A DNA stretch of 64,000 bases from Halanaeroarchaeum sp. HSR-CO (GCF_024972755.1 NZ_CP087724.1:620001-684000), one strand, 5' to 3'; shown: positions 1 to 9,821, counted from the first letter of the stretch. Numbers and translations are program-made. Notes: generated by a model from the letters alone, not told the origin.

Positions 1-129
1 AATCTCGCGCTCTACATCGACAAGTTCGGCGAGGCGGGCGTGGAGTTGCTCCTGTTCGCCATCGTGGCCGGGACCGTTCCCTTTGGCCTCTACGTTCTCG
101 ACGATTTCCTTCGCGACTCGGGCGGGTGA
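1..129 (+). CDS. C-terminal end of a membrane protein (partial at left edge)
   Basis: Frame 1 is open from the first base to a TGA at 127-129 and encodes 42 residues. They include one hydrophobic stretch (core VELLLFAIVAGTVPFGLYVL) followed by a short charged tail, DDFLRDSGG. This looks like the last transmembrane helix of a membrane protein whose body lies left of the window. It converges with the subtilase gene, leaving only 14 bases between the two stops. The family cannot be judged from this fragment. Confidence 0.6.
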   Translation, partial: NLALYIDKFGEAGVELLLFAIVAGTVPFGLYVLDDFLRDSGG

Positions 130-143
130 ATGGCGGGATCTCA

Positions 144-3100
144 CTATTCGCGGCCGAACGTCAGGTAGAGGGCCGCGAGTAGCGCCAGCACAATCACGAA
201 GATCCCACCGATGAGGACTGGGCCGGCCCCGCCCTCGTCGGTCGGTCCCTCTGTGGAGATCGGTGCTTCGGTCGTCGTACTCGGTGCTGCGGTGGTGGTC
301 GGCGTTTCGGTGGTCGTCGGCGTCTCGGTCGTGGTGGTCAGCGGTTCGGCCGACGTCGTCGTCTCGTCGGTGGTCTCCTCCGCGAAGACCACGTACTCGG
401 AGAAGCCCACTGAGGGGGCTTCGACGACGACCACGCCGCCGTCGGTGCTCACGACCGTCGTCTCCAGTTCCTCCCACTCGGCGAACTGACTCTCGTAGTG
501 GTTGAGACTCAGCTGGGCGGGCTCGACGCCGAGTTCGTCCAGACGGCCCTGTTCGATTCCCATTCTGACGTGGGTGACGTCCTCCTCGTCGCCGGTGTCG
601 AAGGTGATGTCGGCGCCGGTGACGAAGGTCTTGCCCTCGGGTGGGGCGTGAGACGCCCCGCCGAGTTCCTCGACCGAGACGGCGGCGTCGAGACCGGCCT
701 CGCTCACGAACCCGACCGTTTCGACGGGCATGCCGCCGCTGATGGTGATCGTCGGCTGGGTGCCCGAGACGCTGGTGGAGACGCCTTTCGCGCCAATGGC
801 GCCACTCCCACTGGACTGGCCACCGCCGCCTCCGCCACCGCCGCCACCGCTGCTACTACTGGACGATTGGTCGGCGGGCTCCTCGATGGTGAACGCCCAG
901 GATTCCTCCCGGGTGTTCCCCGCGGCGTCGGCGACGGAGAGGGTGACCGTGTGTTCGCCCGGTTCGAGTGTCGGCGTGTGTGAGAGCGAGGACGAGGAGA
1001 CCGACAGCCCGCTCGTCACTTCCGTACCATCGATGGCGAGCGTGACCGAGTCGGCGTCGATACCCGCGCGGTCGTCCTCGTAGTTCGCACTGATCGTCGG
1101 TTCCGTGTCCGTAGTCGTCGCCCCATCACTTGGCGTCAGGCCGCTGATCGTCGGCGGTGTCCCGTCGACGTCACCCGTGACCGCGAACGTCGAGAAGTGG
1201 GTGGTCTGCAGTTCGAAGACGACGGCCGAACTGGTCTCTCCGGTCCGGGTCGCCTGTGAGCGGTTCCAGGCAGTCCCGTTGTGGAACCAGACGCTCATCG
1301 TCTCGGGGAGTACGTACTGGTCGTCGATTCTCGACTTGTTCACGAGAAGCTCCACCGACGCGTTCTCGATGTCGTCGTTCGAGACGGGCGTCTCGATCTG
1401 TGGGTACGCCAGCGCGGTGTCGTTCGGGGCCGAATCGGCCGTGGGATTTCTCCTGGCCGTTCCGACGGTGAGATTCTCGCCCGCGATGTCGACCGTCGCG
1501 TTGATCGTCGCGTTCCCGAGGCCGGGGTCGTCCGGCGTGGCGCGATAGCGTGACTCGTCGATGGCCGAGAGGGTCGTGTTGCGCCCGACCGAATAGCTGA
1601 CCGTGGTCTCGTTTTCGTTCCCGGCCCGGTCGGTCACGGTGACGGGCACGGTATGACTGCCCAGGGCGGGTCGCGTCGTCACGGTGCCGTTCCAGGCGTC
1701 CGTCTCCTTTGCGAGCGCCGACCCGTCGACGGTCACCGACGAGACGGACAGGGCGTCGTCACTCGCGGTGACGGAGGCGGGGACGCCGTCGTCGGGAAGC
1801 AGGTCTGTCGTGGATTCGAGGGAGGCTCCGTCGATGACGGGGGCGGTTCGGTCGATGGTGAGGGTTCGCGTTTTGACCGGTCCGACGTTGCCGGCCTCGT
1901 CGGTCGCCCGGACCGAAACGGTGTAGGTGCCCTCGGAGAGGGACGTGTGGTTCTGGTACCAGTTCGACCCGGTCAAGGTCGCGGTGGTCCAGGCCCCGTC
2001 ATCGATCTGGACGGAGACGCTGTCGACACCGGAGAGGGAATCGTCCGCCGTGCCGGTGACGTTGATCGCCGTCTCGTTCTGTGCGGCGTCGGTGGTCGGG
2101 GTCTCGATAGCGAGGCTCGCGTTGGTCAGGTCGACGACGATCTCGCCAGTCTGGGTTTCGTTCGCGTTGCCGTGTCCGTCCGTGGCGGTTATCGGGAGCG
2201 TCTGGGTTCCCTCAGTCGCGTTCTTGGAGTCGACCGGAACGGTGGCATTGTACCAGGTGTTCGCCTGTGCCTCCAGCGTTACCGTCCCCGCACCGAGGGC
2301 CGATGCGTCCACCGTCACGGTATCGACTCCGCTCTCGTCTTCTGCCTGGACGGCGATCGCCACCGAATCCGACCGGCCGATGGATGGGTCGTCGTCGGTG
2401 CCGTTGGCCGTGGCGTTCGTGACGATGGGTGCATGCAGATCCGCACCCGTCGCGTTCAACGTCCGATTTACGGTTTCTGCGTCGGAGACGTTGTGGCCGA
2501 GTTCGAGATGTGCGGTCTTCGCCCCGGTCGAATCGATGGTTGCGGTCGCCTGGTACGTCTCGGTCTCACCCGGCGCGAGGACACTGGGCGTCTCTGCACC
2601 GCCCGTTTCGATCGAGAACACGCTCGCGTTCGGTCCGTTGACCGACGTGTCGGTGACGTTCAGTGGTGCCGAGCCGGTGTTCTCGACCGTTACCGATTCG
2701 TTCGCCTCACCATCCCGGAGTGAGATCGTGCCAAAATCGAGCTCCTCGGATGGAGTGACCGAGACGTCCGGTGCGACGGTCTCGCCAGCGAGCGAAACCG
2801 AGTGCTGATCGCCGGTGCCGTTGTGGTCGATGGTGAGCGTCGCCGATTGTCCTCCTCTACTGGAGGCGTTGAACTCGACTTGGATGTCGTGGGTTTCTCC
2901 CTGTTGAACGGTCCCGTTGGCACCGCTCATAACGGTGAACGCAGATGGGTTGGTTCCACTGATCGCGGTCTGGGTGATGTTCAGCGGTCTCCCGCCGTCG
3001 TTCACTATCGAGACGTTTCGTGACTCGTTCCGTGTCAGATGGACCGTTCCGTAGTCCACGTCAGTCGTGGAGAGGGTCGCGACCGGCGGCTGGGTCTGTA

Positions 3101-4790
3101 TGGCACCCTCGGCATCGGCGAGCCCGTGGCCGTAGGTGGTGTCGGGTTCGGTTCCGTTGACGTGGATGGCGGTGTCGAGGAGCGCCCGCTCGATGTCGGT
3201 CGGGGACATCGTCTCGTTGACGTCCACGAGGAGTGCGGCGACTCCCGCCGCGTGTGGTGCCGCAGCGGAGGTTCCCTTGAAAGCACCGTCGTAGGCGGTC
3301 GTCTCGACTCCATCGGGTGCGACGAGGTCGGGCTTTAACCGCCCATCCCGCGTCGGGCCACGCGATGAGAACGCCTCGATCTCGGAATCGCTGTAATAGA
3401 CCGCACCGACCGTAAGCGCGTCAGGACCGACGCCAGGATTCGTCACCGAACGCTGGGCGGTCCAGTACTCCGGCGACAGGTCACCCCGGAACCAGATGTC
3501 GAAGTCAGAATTGCCGCTCGCGGCGGCGTTGTAGATGCCCACATAGAGCGGCCCGTCAACTGAGGTATTGACGTACCATTCGATAGGTTTGTCCTGGTCG
3601 TCGTTCTGTGCATTCGTCGATTCACCGACGACATTCCCGTTGTCATCCAGGATGTACAGGTCGTAGTCTTCGTTCGTATTCTCCCAGTCGTTCCAGTTCA
3701 CGACGATGTCGGCTTCTGTACCGGAATCGAGGCGGAGCCACTGGTCGTCCTCAGTGAAGTTCATCCAGCCATCTCCATTCGGATCGCTCCACGTGCCGTT
3801 CCAGTGTTCACCATTCGCGGCGTTCCCGGCGGAGTTGACCCAGAGGATTCCATCGTCGCGAAGACTGGAGATGTCCTGATTCATCTCGCTGGTGCCGTCG
3901 AGCGGCCCGACACCGTAGTAGCTCATCGACATCACGACCACGTCGGTGTCGGTCTCTTCGCGGACGTAGTCGACGGCATTGTACCACTGCACGAGCGAAC
4001 TCGCTCGGAGGGTGACGAGCGATGCGTCGGGCGCGGTGTCGGCGACGAGTTCTGCGACCGCGGTCCCGTGTCGCCCACTCGTGCCGTTACCGATTCCCTT
4101 CCCAGTGAAGTCCTTGTGATCGACGACCTGATCTCCGATTTCGTCGTTCTTCAGGTTGAACCCCTCGAGGTCGATGACGGCCACGGTGACGTCCTCTCCC
4201 GTGACGTTCCGGTCGTGCGCCCAGTCGGCGTTCATCGCCGCGACGCCCTCGCTCGTCACTTCGTTCGTGCTCGGTCGGATGGGCAGCCGAGCGAACTCGA
4301 TCGCCGGCGACGTGGCGATGCCCTGAACGGCGGATTCGGGCACGCGAACCTGGACGAGATCGCCGTGTCTCGCGGTCACGTCACCGCCTGCCCTGGTGAC
4401 GACGTCGCTGGCTCGGTCGCCCTGCCCTGGCGATGCTTCGACGACGATCTCGACAGTCGACGGGGGGCCATCGCCGCCAACGCTATCGGTGCCGACTGTT
4501 GTGTCACTCTGATTCGTATCGAGTTGCCGGCGGAGTTGGCTCGATACGTTGGACGACCCCTTCTCCTCCGGTGGTGCCCAGTCCTCACCAACCGGTGGGC
4601 CGGACGAATTGGACTCGTTTTCCGATTCCGTCACGTTCTCCGAGGCCGGATATGTGACCGCCTGCTCAACGCTCGCGGGCTGCTGGTCGGTTGCTGGGGC
4701 CGGAGCACCGAGCGCGGTCGCCCCCGCGAACCCCGACCCGATGACGAGGGTGGCCAGAAGAACGGCGAGGAACGCCTGTCGCCACTTCAT
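144..4790 (-). CDS. Secreted, membrane-anchored subtilisin-like serine protease with Ig-like and PGF-pre-PGF domains
   Basis: 1548 residues. A signal peptide covers about residues 1-27. A propeptide-like region (about 110-180) is followed by an S8 peptidase domain (about 195-590). The triad is visible: Asp in VAVIDLEG, His in GRHGTAVAE, Ser in GTSAAAPHAAG, with the oxyanion Asn in NSAGNAANG. A beta-rich insert (PPC-like, IVVNWNDWENTNEDYDLYI) splits the domain. Next come two ASH-like repeats (DYGTVHL..., DFGTISL...), several Ig-like domains, a Gly/Ser linker, a PGF-pre-PGF domain (about 1330-1450), a Thr/Glu-rich stalk and a C-terminal membrane helix ending FGRE. It probably acts at the outer cell surface. 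Its start codon overlaps the stop of the upstream lipoprotein gene by one base (TGATG), so the two are likely co-translated. The canonical PGF motif before the last helix is absent. Confidence 0.93.
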   Translation of the reverse strand: MKWRQAFLAVLLATLVIGSGFAGATALGAPAPATDQQPASVEQAVTYPASENVTESENESNSSGPPVGEDWAPPEEKGSSNVSSQLRRQLDTNQSDTTVGTDSVGGDGPPSTVEIVVEASPGQGDRASDVVTRAGGDVTARHGDLVQVRVPESAVQGIATSPAIEFARLPIRPSTNEVTSEGVAAMNADWAHDRNVTGEDVTVAVIDLEGFNLKNDEIGDQVVDHKDFTGKGIGNGTSGRHGTAVAELVADTAPDASLVTLRASSLVQWYNAVDYVREETDTDVVVMSMSYYGVGPLDGTSEMNQDISSLRDDGILWVNSAGNAANGEHWNGTWSDPNGDGWMNFTEDDQWLRLDSGTEADIVVNWNDWENTNEDYDLYILDDNGNVVGESTNAQNDDQDKPIEWYVNTSVDGPLYVGIYNAAASGNSDFDIWFRGDLSPEYWTAQRSVTNPGVGPDALTVGAVYYSDSEIEAFSSRGPTRDGRLKPDLVAPDGVETTAYDGAFKGTSAAAPHAAGVAALLVDVNETMSPTDIERALLDTAIHVNGTEPDTTYGHGLADAEGAIQTQPPVATLSTTDVDYGTVHLTRNESRNVSIVNDGGRPLNITQTAISGTNPSAFTVMSGANGTVQQGETHDIQVEFNASSRGGQSATLTIDHNGTGDQHSVSLAGETVAPDVSVTPSEELDFGTISLRDGEANESVTVENTGSAPLNVTDTSVNGPNASVFSIETGGAETPSVLAPGETETYQATATIDSTGAKTAHLELGHNVSDAETVNRTLNATGADLHAPIVTNATANGTDDDPSIGRSDSVAIAVQAEDESGVDTVTVDASALGAGTVTLEAQANTWYNATVPVDSKNATEGTQTLPITATDGHGNANETQTGEIVVDLTNASLAIETPTTDAAQNETAINVTGTADDSLSGVDSVSVQIDDGAWTTATLTGSNWYQNHTSLSEGTYTVSVRATDEAGNVGPVKTRTLTIDRTAPVIDGASLESTTDLLPDDGVPASVTASDDALSVSSVTVDGSALAKETDAWNGTVTTRPALGSHTVPVTVTDRAGNENETTVSYSVGRNTTLSAIDESRYRATPDDPGLGNATINATVDIAGENLTVGTARRNPTADSAPNDTALAYPQIETPVSNDDIENASVELLVNKSRIDDQYVLPETMSVWFHNGTAWNRSQATRTGETSSAVVFELQTTHFSTFAVTGDVDGTPPTISGLTPSDGATTTDTEPTISANYEDDRAGIDADSVTLAIDGTEVTSGLSVSSSSLSHTPTLEPGEHTVTLSVADAAGNTREESWAFTIEEPADQSSSSSSGGGGGGGGGGQSSGSGAIGAKGVSTSVSGTQPTITISGGMPVETVGFVSEAGLDAAVSVEELGGASHAPPEGKTFVTGADITFDTGDEEDVTHVRMGIEQGRLDELGVEPAQLSLNHYESQFAEWEELETTVVSTDGGVVVVEAPSVGFSEYVVFAEETTDETTTSAEPLTTTTETPTTTETPTTTAAPSTTTEAPISTEGPTDEGGAGPVLIGGIFVIVLALLAALYLTFGRE

Positions 4791-5236
4791 CAGCCACTTA
4801 CCCCCGACTGACCGTCGGCCTCCGGCGTATGCGGCGGTCGGACGAACCGGACCTCCTCCTCACTCGCGAGCGACGGCAGGTCCTCGACTTGAACCCAGGC
4901 CTGCACCAACTCGTCGTGGCGGGCCGTAACATTCAGATCGTAGCCCTCGGGAAGTTCGGCATCTGGCTGAAGTTCCACGACGACCGCTACCCGGCCATCG
5001 TCGTAGTCAAGGTCGTGGGTCTCGGCGTACGCGTCGCGGTCGTCGGCCTGGACCAGTCCAGCGAGGGTACTATCGAGGGCGTCGGGCATGGTGGTCGTCG
5101 CTTCCGTGGTCGGCGTCGGTCGTACGGTAGTGGTCTCGTCGCCAGTGCCGTCGGAGACCGGCCCCCCTGCACACCCTGCGACGACGGCGAGAACGAGGAC
5201 GGCGATCGTCGCGACGAGCGTGCGTCGGTGGTCCAT
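4790..5236 (-). CDS. Lipoprotein resembling a free-standing subtilase propeptide/inhibitor
   Basis: 148 residues. A hydrophobic signal ends in a lipobox (VVAGC, Cys about 22), followed by a Thr/Pro-rich tether. The C-terminal 75 residues (VAVVVELQPDAE... VTARHDELVQAWV... EEVRFVRPP) resemble the propeptide of the subtilase encoded immediately downstream (VEIVVEASPGQ... VTARHGDLVQVRV... IEFARLPIRP), with the same spacing of VTARH-x-LVQ. Propeptides of S8 proteases act as foldases and inhibitors; a lipid-anchored copy could chaperone or inhibit the neighbouring protease. The gene overlaps the subtilase start by one base. AT-rich TATA candidates lie about 50-70 bases upstream of the start (AATTTACATGG and AATATACC on the minus strand). 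The homology is my reading by eye; the function is inference. Confidence 0.8.
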   Translation of the reverse strand: MDHRRTLVATIAVLVLAVVAGCAGGPVSDGTGDETTTVRPTPTTEATTTMPDALDSTLAGLVQADDRDAYAETHDLDYDDGRVAVVVELQPDAELPEGYDLNVTARHDELVQAWVQVEDLPSLASEEEVRFVRPPHTPEADGQSGVSG

Positions 5237-5419
5237 ACGGTTAGTCGCCCCTTTGCAGTCGAGGTTGATGCATCATCCGGTCCATGTAAATTCCAGTGGT
5301 ATATTGCAGCCGCTAGTTAATGGCTTCGCTCGGGGGAGGGAAGCGCGCTCGCCAGATTAGCCTACGCGATAGCGACACCACTGGTGATGATGCGCGCGCG
5401 AAAAAATGGATGGTCGTCG

Positions 5420-6766
5420 TTATTCGCGGCCGAACGCCAGGTAGAGGGCCGCGATCAACGCCAGTACGACCACGATGATACCGCCGATGAGGAGGGCGCC
5501 GGGGCCGTCATCACCGGGTGCTTCGGTCGTGGTCGGATCTTCGGTCGTAGTCGGTGCTGCTGTCGTGGTCGGTGCTTCTGTGGTCGTCGGTTGTTGGGTG
5601 GTGGTCGTCACGTCCTCCTGGGCGAAGACCGCGTAAGTCGAGAAGCCCGCGGAGGGGGCCTCGAGGACGACTTCGAACTTGTCCTCGCTCACGACCTCGG
5701 TCTCGAGTGCCTCCCACTCGCCGTCTTCGTTCAGGTGGTGGAGCACCAGCTGGTTCGACGAGACGCCGAGTTCGTCAAGACGGGTCTGTTGGACGCCCAT
5801 CTGGACGGTGTCGACGTCCTCGCCGTTCGACGAGCCGAAGGTGATCTCCGCCCCAGTGACGAAGGTTGCACCCTGCGGTGCCGGTGATGGCGACTCGGTG
5901 ACTTCGGTCACGGTGACCGTGTCGGTGAGTTCGACCTGGCTCCCGAAGCCGATCATCGAGATCGACTGACCAGCGTCGATGCGCACCGTCGGGTTGGTGC
6001 CAGCGAGAGCGATGGACTTGGATGGAGGTCCGTCGGTGGCTTCGCCGTCATCGTCGTCGGCTGGTTGACCGCCTCCGCCGCCACCGCCGGTATCTGGCTC
6101 AGCCTCAACGTTGACATCGATGCTATCGGAGATGCCCTGGTACTCGGTGGAGACTGTCGCATCTCCGGTCGAATCGGCGTTCACGGAGCTACCGTCGATG
6201 CTCACCACATCGGTATCGCTACTCGTCAATGTCACTTGGTCAGTGACGTCCTCGCTACTGCCGTCGGCGAACGTCGCGGTGACCGTCGCATCAGTGGTGC
6301 TTCCCTCTTCAAGGGTCACTGAGCCCGATTCGCCACCGACCTCGAGGTTGATTGATTCGGCTACATCTTCAGCCGCGAAGGTCAGGTCTTGTTCGAATAC
6401 TCCAGACTCACCGATGTCGTGAGTTTCCTCTGCGACTGGTCCGTCGACACCTTCAATGTGGAAGTTGACGGTGTCGCCGGCATTCGTGTCAGTCCGGAGC
6501 TTTTCGGAGTCCGGATCATCAGTGGCGTAGACTCCATCACTTCCGACGGTTATCGAATCTACAACCTCTTCGTCGTCAACCACTGCGACAATCGTCGTAC
6601 CCTCTTGCAGTGACGAACCGTCAGCGAAGCTGGCCTCGCCGTAGAACGATATCGGTGCACCCGGTTCGTCGGACTGTGCGATAGCAGCACCACTCATCGC
6701 CATGGCAACTCCGACTATAATAACCACTAGGAGCACCACAACGTTTGATATTCGTTTCATGCTCAT
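5420..6766 (-). CDS. Surface protein with BIG2-like and PGF-pre-PGF domains and a C-terminal membrane anchor
   Basis: 448 residues. A signal peptide covers about 1-30 (SNVVVLLVVIIVGVAMAMSG). Then come a beta-sandwich domain, a bacterial Ig-like (BIG2) domain (about 140-220: VTATFADGSSEDVTDQVTLTSS), a Gly/acidic linker, a PGF-pre-PGF domain (about 255-385), a TTTE/TTTAP-rich stalk and a transmembrane helix ending YLAFGRE. The last 190 residues are closely related to the subtilase C-terminus, even at DNA level around the stop codons. The gene lies 25 bases after the stop of the S-layer-like gene on the same strand, so they may be co-transcribed. An in-frame ATG at 6760 is an alternative start. 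The PGF-CTERM signature is not present. It is probably a structural or adhesive surface protein. Confidence 0.85.
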   Translation of the reverse strand: MSMKRISNVVVLLVVIIVGVAMAMSGAAIAQSDEPGAPISFYGEASFADGSSLQEGTTIVAVVDDEEVVDSITVGSDGVYATDDPDSEKLRTDTNAGDTVNFHIEGVDGPVAEETHDIGESGVFEQDLTFAAEDVAESINLEVGGESGSVTLEEGSTTDATVTATFADGSSEDVTDQVTLTSSDTDVVSIDGSSVNADSTGDATVSTEYQGISDSIDVNVEAEPDTGGGGGGGQPADDDDGEATDGPPSKSIALAGTNPTVRIDAGQSISMIGFGSQVELTDTVTVTEVTESPSPAPQGATFVTGAEITFGSSNGEDVDTVQMGVQQTRLDELGVSSNQLVLHHLNEDGEWEALETEVVSEDKFEVVLEAPSAGFSTYAVFAQEDVTTTTQQPTTTEAPTTTAAPTTTEDPTTTEAPGDDGPGALLIGGIIVVVLALIAALYLAFGRE

Positions 6767-6791
6767 AAATTAAAGTGTTGGGAGGTTTACT

Positions 6792-9731
6792 TTATTCTAC
6801 TGGGAAAGAACGATCGTTAGGATTGTAGGTCGCCCCGACTAACGACCTGTCATTCGAGGTTAGGTCATCGGGGTTCTCGATGTAGACCCAGTAGGTGCCA
6901 TATTCACCATCGGTACTCCCGACACTGTCAACGAGATCCGACGTATTGTCGCCACCCGCAGAGGCATCAAGTGTGGTAGAGAGATCGCCAGTTTTCACGA
7001 TTTCCTGTGAACTACGATCAGCATCGATGTCGTCGACCGTTTCGAGGTCGTCAGCGAGAGCAACGTCAGTCTCGGTGCTGATGTCGTAGTTCGTTCCAAC
7101 GAAGTTCCATCCTTCCTTCAACTCGGCAGAACCGGCTGAAACGGTCTGCTCATCATCCTCAACGAAATCAAAGCCAACTCTGGCGTCGCTATTTTCACCA
7201 CTTACGTAGAGACCACTGTGGAGACGCTCATCTTGATCCTGAACGCCAGCATCGTAGAATTCAGTCACGTCGGTCCAGCCGGTATCATTTTCAACATTTT
7301 CGTACCGGGTAATGTCGTTCGTGTTCTGGCTGTAGACCTCTGCGGGTTGGGGTAGCGACATGCGCTGATACCCCTCATTGAGGTCATACGCCTCATGGAC
7401 CAGACGGATCGATTCGGTATCATAGTGGTCTGCCGACGCATTCAGACTGACGTTGAATGTGACCTCGCCTGTCGATGTAGTCGCACTGGTCAAACTAGTA
7501 ATCGAAATCGAAGCAGATCCGGAGTTGGTAGTTGCCTCCTCATTGCTTTCAGCGACGACTGTGCCGTCTTCGTCGACGAGTTTCACGTCCACTTTTTCCA
7601 CAACCGGGTTCGAATATTTGTCCGTGACCTCTACAGTAACATCAGAATTACCGTCCTGTTTGACTACACCAATCAGGTCATTATCGACGTTACTGATTTT
7701 CAGCTGATCGTATTCCGCGGAATTGAACTCCTTGGGGTTCGTCGAATGGGATGAGTCGAATTCGTCCGCCTCGACCTTGATTTGGTACTCGTCGTTGCTT
7801 GCTCCATCCGTGGCGTAAACCCGGAGGTCAGCTGTCGTAACGTTACTAACCGTTTTCACCTTGATGGCCGCTCCTTCGCCACCCTTGAATTGAAGTTCAG
7901 TACCATCCGAAGCAATGATTTTCGGGTCTTGATAGTTTTCAAGATCATCTGGAGCGGTACTGAGGGTGAAGGTAGTATCGAATTCGTCGATATCCTCTTC
8001 AGGGATATTGTTCGTACTGCTCTCGTTGAGCTGAAGCGTGAACGCCTCGTTCGTTCCAGCCGTGTAATCGCCGGGTGATCCATCGAAGCCGAAGTTCACG
8101 TAATCCGGTTTGATCGTCACACTCGTGCTGTCAACTTCATCGCCGTTAAGATTGGTATCACGCGCATCGACCACTTCGGCGCGGATACTATCAGCACCTA
8201 CCGCAGGCTGGATATCGCCAGTCTCGTTCGCGATTGTGATGGAAGTAGTTCCAGCGATGTCAGTCGTGTAGACCTGGGTTGACCGCTCGTCAACGTTCGT
8301 GGTCTCGAGCGTGAATTTCAGGTCAATATTTGTTCCCTCTGCATGCTGGCCAACGGGATTCTCATATTTGTCAACGACCTGGGCATCAGCGGTGATCGAG
8401 CCACCGTTGTATGCCATCTCATCGCCGTCCTCACCTACGGTTGAGAGTTTGATATCGTCAGCATCTACGTGGAGGACTTTAACCGTATCTGACGTGCCAA
8501 CATCTTTCGACAATACTTCACTCGCTTCGAGTTTATAATCCCCAGCCGTTGTTGCGTTGAATTCGAACGTCGTCGAGCCGCTTTCAACGTGTGCGGTTAA
8601 TGTTGATGTTGGCGCACCATACGTTGAATTTATCTCCGCGTCGGAATCGGTAATATCTACGCTATCATTCGATAGTGTAGGGCGTTCTAATACGTCGTCG
8701 GGATCCTCAGTCAATGAAATTTTGGACGGCGCTGTCGAAATGTTTTCATCTGCAATGGGCTCACTACTGGTGTTCAATAATTGTAACGTTGCTGTCGATG
8801 GTGTTCCAGCATCCGTTTCATCCTCTGCTATACTGAAGTCAACGGTATTCGGCTGGACCTCTAACGTGTCCGTTCCTGCCTCAAGCGAACTGTTGTCGAC
8901 TTCCACCTCGAAGTCCCCGACACCCGATTTGAGCGCATCGTCACCGCTCTCGTTGACGACGACACCAACCACTCCGTTATCATCACTGGTGACATCAACC
9001 GACTTCGTGTCCCACTCAGATTCAGTAACCTGATCAGTCAACGTGTAAGTCAGTTCACCTTCCCAATCGTCGACTGTATTTCCATATGTATCTTGGATTG
9101 TCGCATCGATTGTTGCTTCCCCACCTTCGTAATTAATGCTGTCAGCGTTGGAATTAGCTGACACCTTCGTAGCTTCGGCGGGATTAATAGTTGCATTGAT
9201 CGCTGGCTGACCAACGAAGTCCTCATTGGAACCATCGGATGCGGTTACGTTTGCAATTGGCTTATCTGAATATTTCGCCGCTTGGTCTTTCGCACTGTCA
9301 GAGACTTCTACGCCGAATTCAACAGTTACATTGTCATCGGTAGAAGACAGATCTGTCTCACTGTCTAAGTTCAATGTAATATTGACCTTGTGGTCAGATA
9401 GATCGGCCGTGGAAGCGCCAGTGAGACCCTCTGTTTTTAGATCTGTACTTTTCACCTCGGCATATTCAATGTCAAATTCATTACCGTCATCTTCTATTTC
9501 GACTGTAATGTTATCTCCATCGTTATATGTTCCATTTAGATTGAATTCCGCTTCTACAAAGTCTGTGTAATCACCCTCAACTTCATCAGCTGTATAAGTT
9601 GCATTTGCCGTGTCGATCTCGCCTATCGCCGCGGCCGCAGCTGGTGCCGCAAACACCGACAGCACCATCACCGCGGTTAACGCCACGGCGAGTACTGATC
9701 CGTATTTTGCCCGTCTATTGTGTCCTGTCAT
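6792..9731 (-). CDS. S-layer-type surface glycoprotein
   Basis: About 979 residues from the ATG at 9731. The open frame extends to 9845, but the surface-glycoprotein-type signal (NRRAKYGSVLAVALTAVMVLSVFAAPAAAAA) begins right after 9731 and likely TATA boxes lie near or inside the extension. The mature protein is Asp/Glu/Thr/Asn-rich with many N-x-S/T sequons and repeated Ig-like segments (VVDKYENPVGQHA, VQDTYGNTVDDW, VTDKYSNPVVEK). A C-terminal domain starts about GYQRMSLPQPAEVY and contains WNFVGTNYD. No C-terminal membrane helix or PGF-CTERM is visible, so attachment is unexplained. The gene is clearly richer in A/T than its neighbours. The untranslated leader would be some 60-95 nt, like the long leaders of known haloarchaeal S-layer genes. 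It is either the main S-layer protein or a paralogue. Confidence 0.8.
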   Translation of the reverse strand: MTGHNRRAKYGSVLAVALTAVMVLSVFAAPAAAAAIGEIDTANATYTADEVEGDYTDFVEAEFNLNGTYNDGDNITVEIEDDGNEFDIEYAEVKSTDLKTEGLTGASTADLSDHKVNITLNLDSETDLSSTDDNVTVEFGVEVSDSAKDQAAKYSDKPIANVTASDGSNEDFVGQPAINATINPAEATKVSANSNADSINYEGGEATIDATIQDTYGNTVDDWEGELTYTLTDQVTESEWDTKSVDVTSDDNGVVGVVVNESGDDALKSGVGDFEVEVDNSSLEAGTDTLEVQPNTVDFSIAEDETDAGTPSTATLQLLNTSSEPIADENISTAPSKISLTEDPDDVLERPTLSNDSVDITDSDAEINSTYGAPTSTLTAHVESGSTTFEFNATTAGDYKLEASEVLSKDVGTSDTVKVLHVDADDIKLSTVGEDGDEMAYNGGSITADAQVVDKYENPVGQHAEGTNIDLKFTLETTNVDERSTQVYTTDIAGTTSITIANETGDIQPAVGADSIRAEVVDARDTNLNGDEVDSTSVTIKPDYVNFGFDGSPGDYTAGTNEAFTLQLNESSTNNIPEEDIDEFDTTFTLSTAPDDLENYQDPKIIASDGTELQFKGGEGAAIKVKTVSNVTTADLRVYATDGASNDEYQIKVEADEFDSSHSTNPKEFNSAEYDQLKISNVDNDLIGVVKQDGNSDVTVEVTDKYSNPVVEKVDVKLVDEDGTVVAESNEEATTNSGSASISITSLTSATTSTGEVTFNVSLNASADHYDTESIRLVHEAYDLNEGYQRMSLPQPAEVYSQNTNDITRYENVENDTGWTDVTEFYDAGVQDQDERLHSGLYVSGENSDARVGFDFVEDDEQTVSAGSAELKEGWNFVGTNYDISTETDVALADDLETVDDIDADRSSQEIVKTGDLSTTLDASAGGDNTSDLVDSVGSTDGEYGTYWVYIENPDDLTSNDRSLVGATYNPNDRSFPVE

Positions 9732-9821
9732 AGTTTGTGTCGTGTTTGTGTTCTCATGCGAGCGGCGTTCGTCCACTCCGCCCACCGCATCGTCGAGTGA
9801 CATCGCCACTCGATACCGCTC

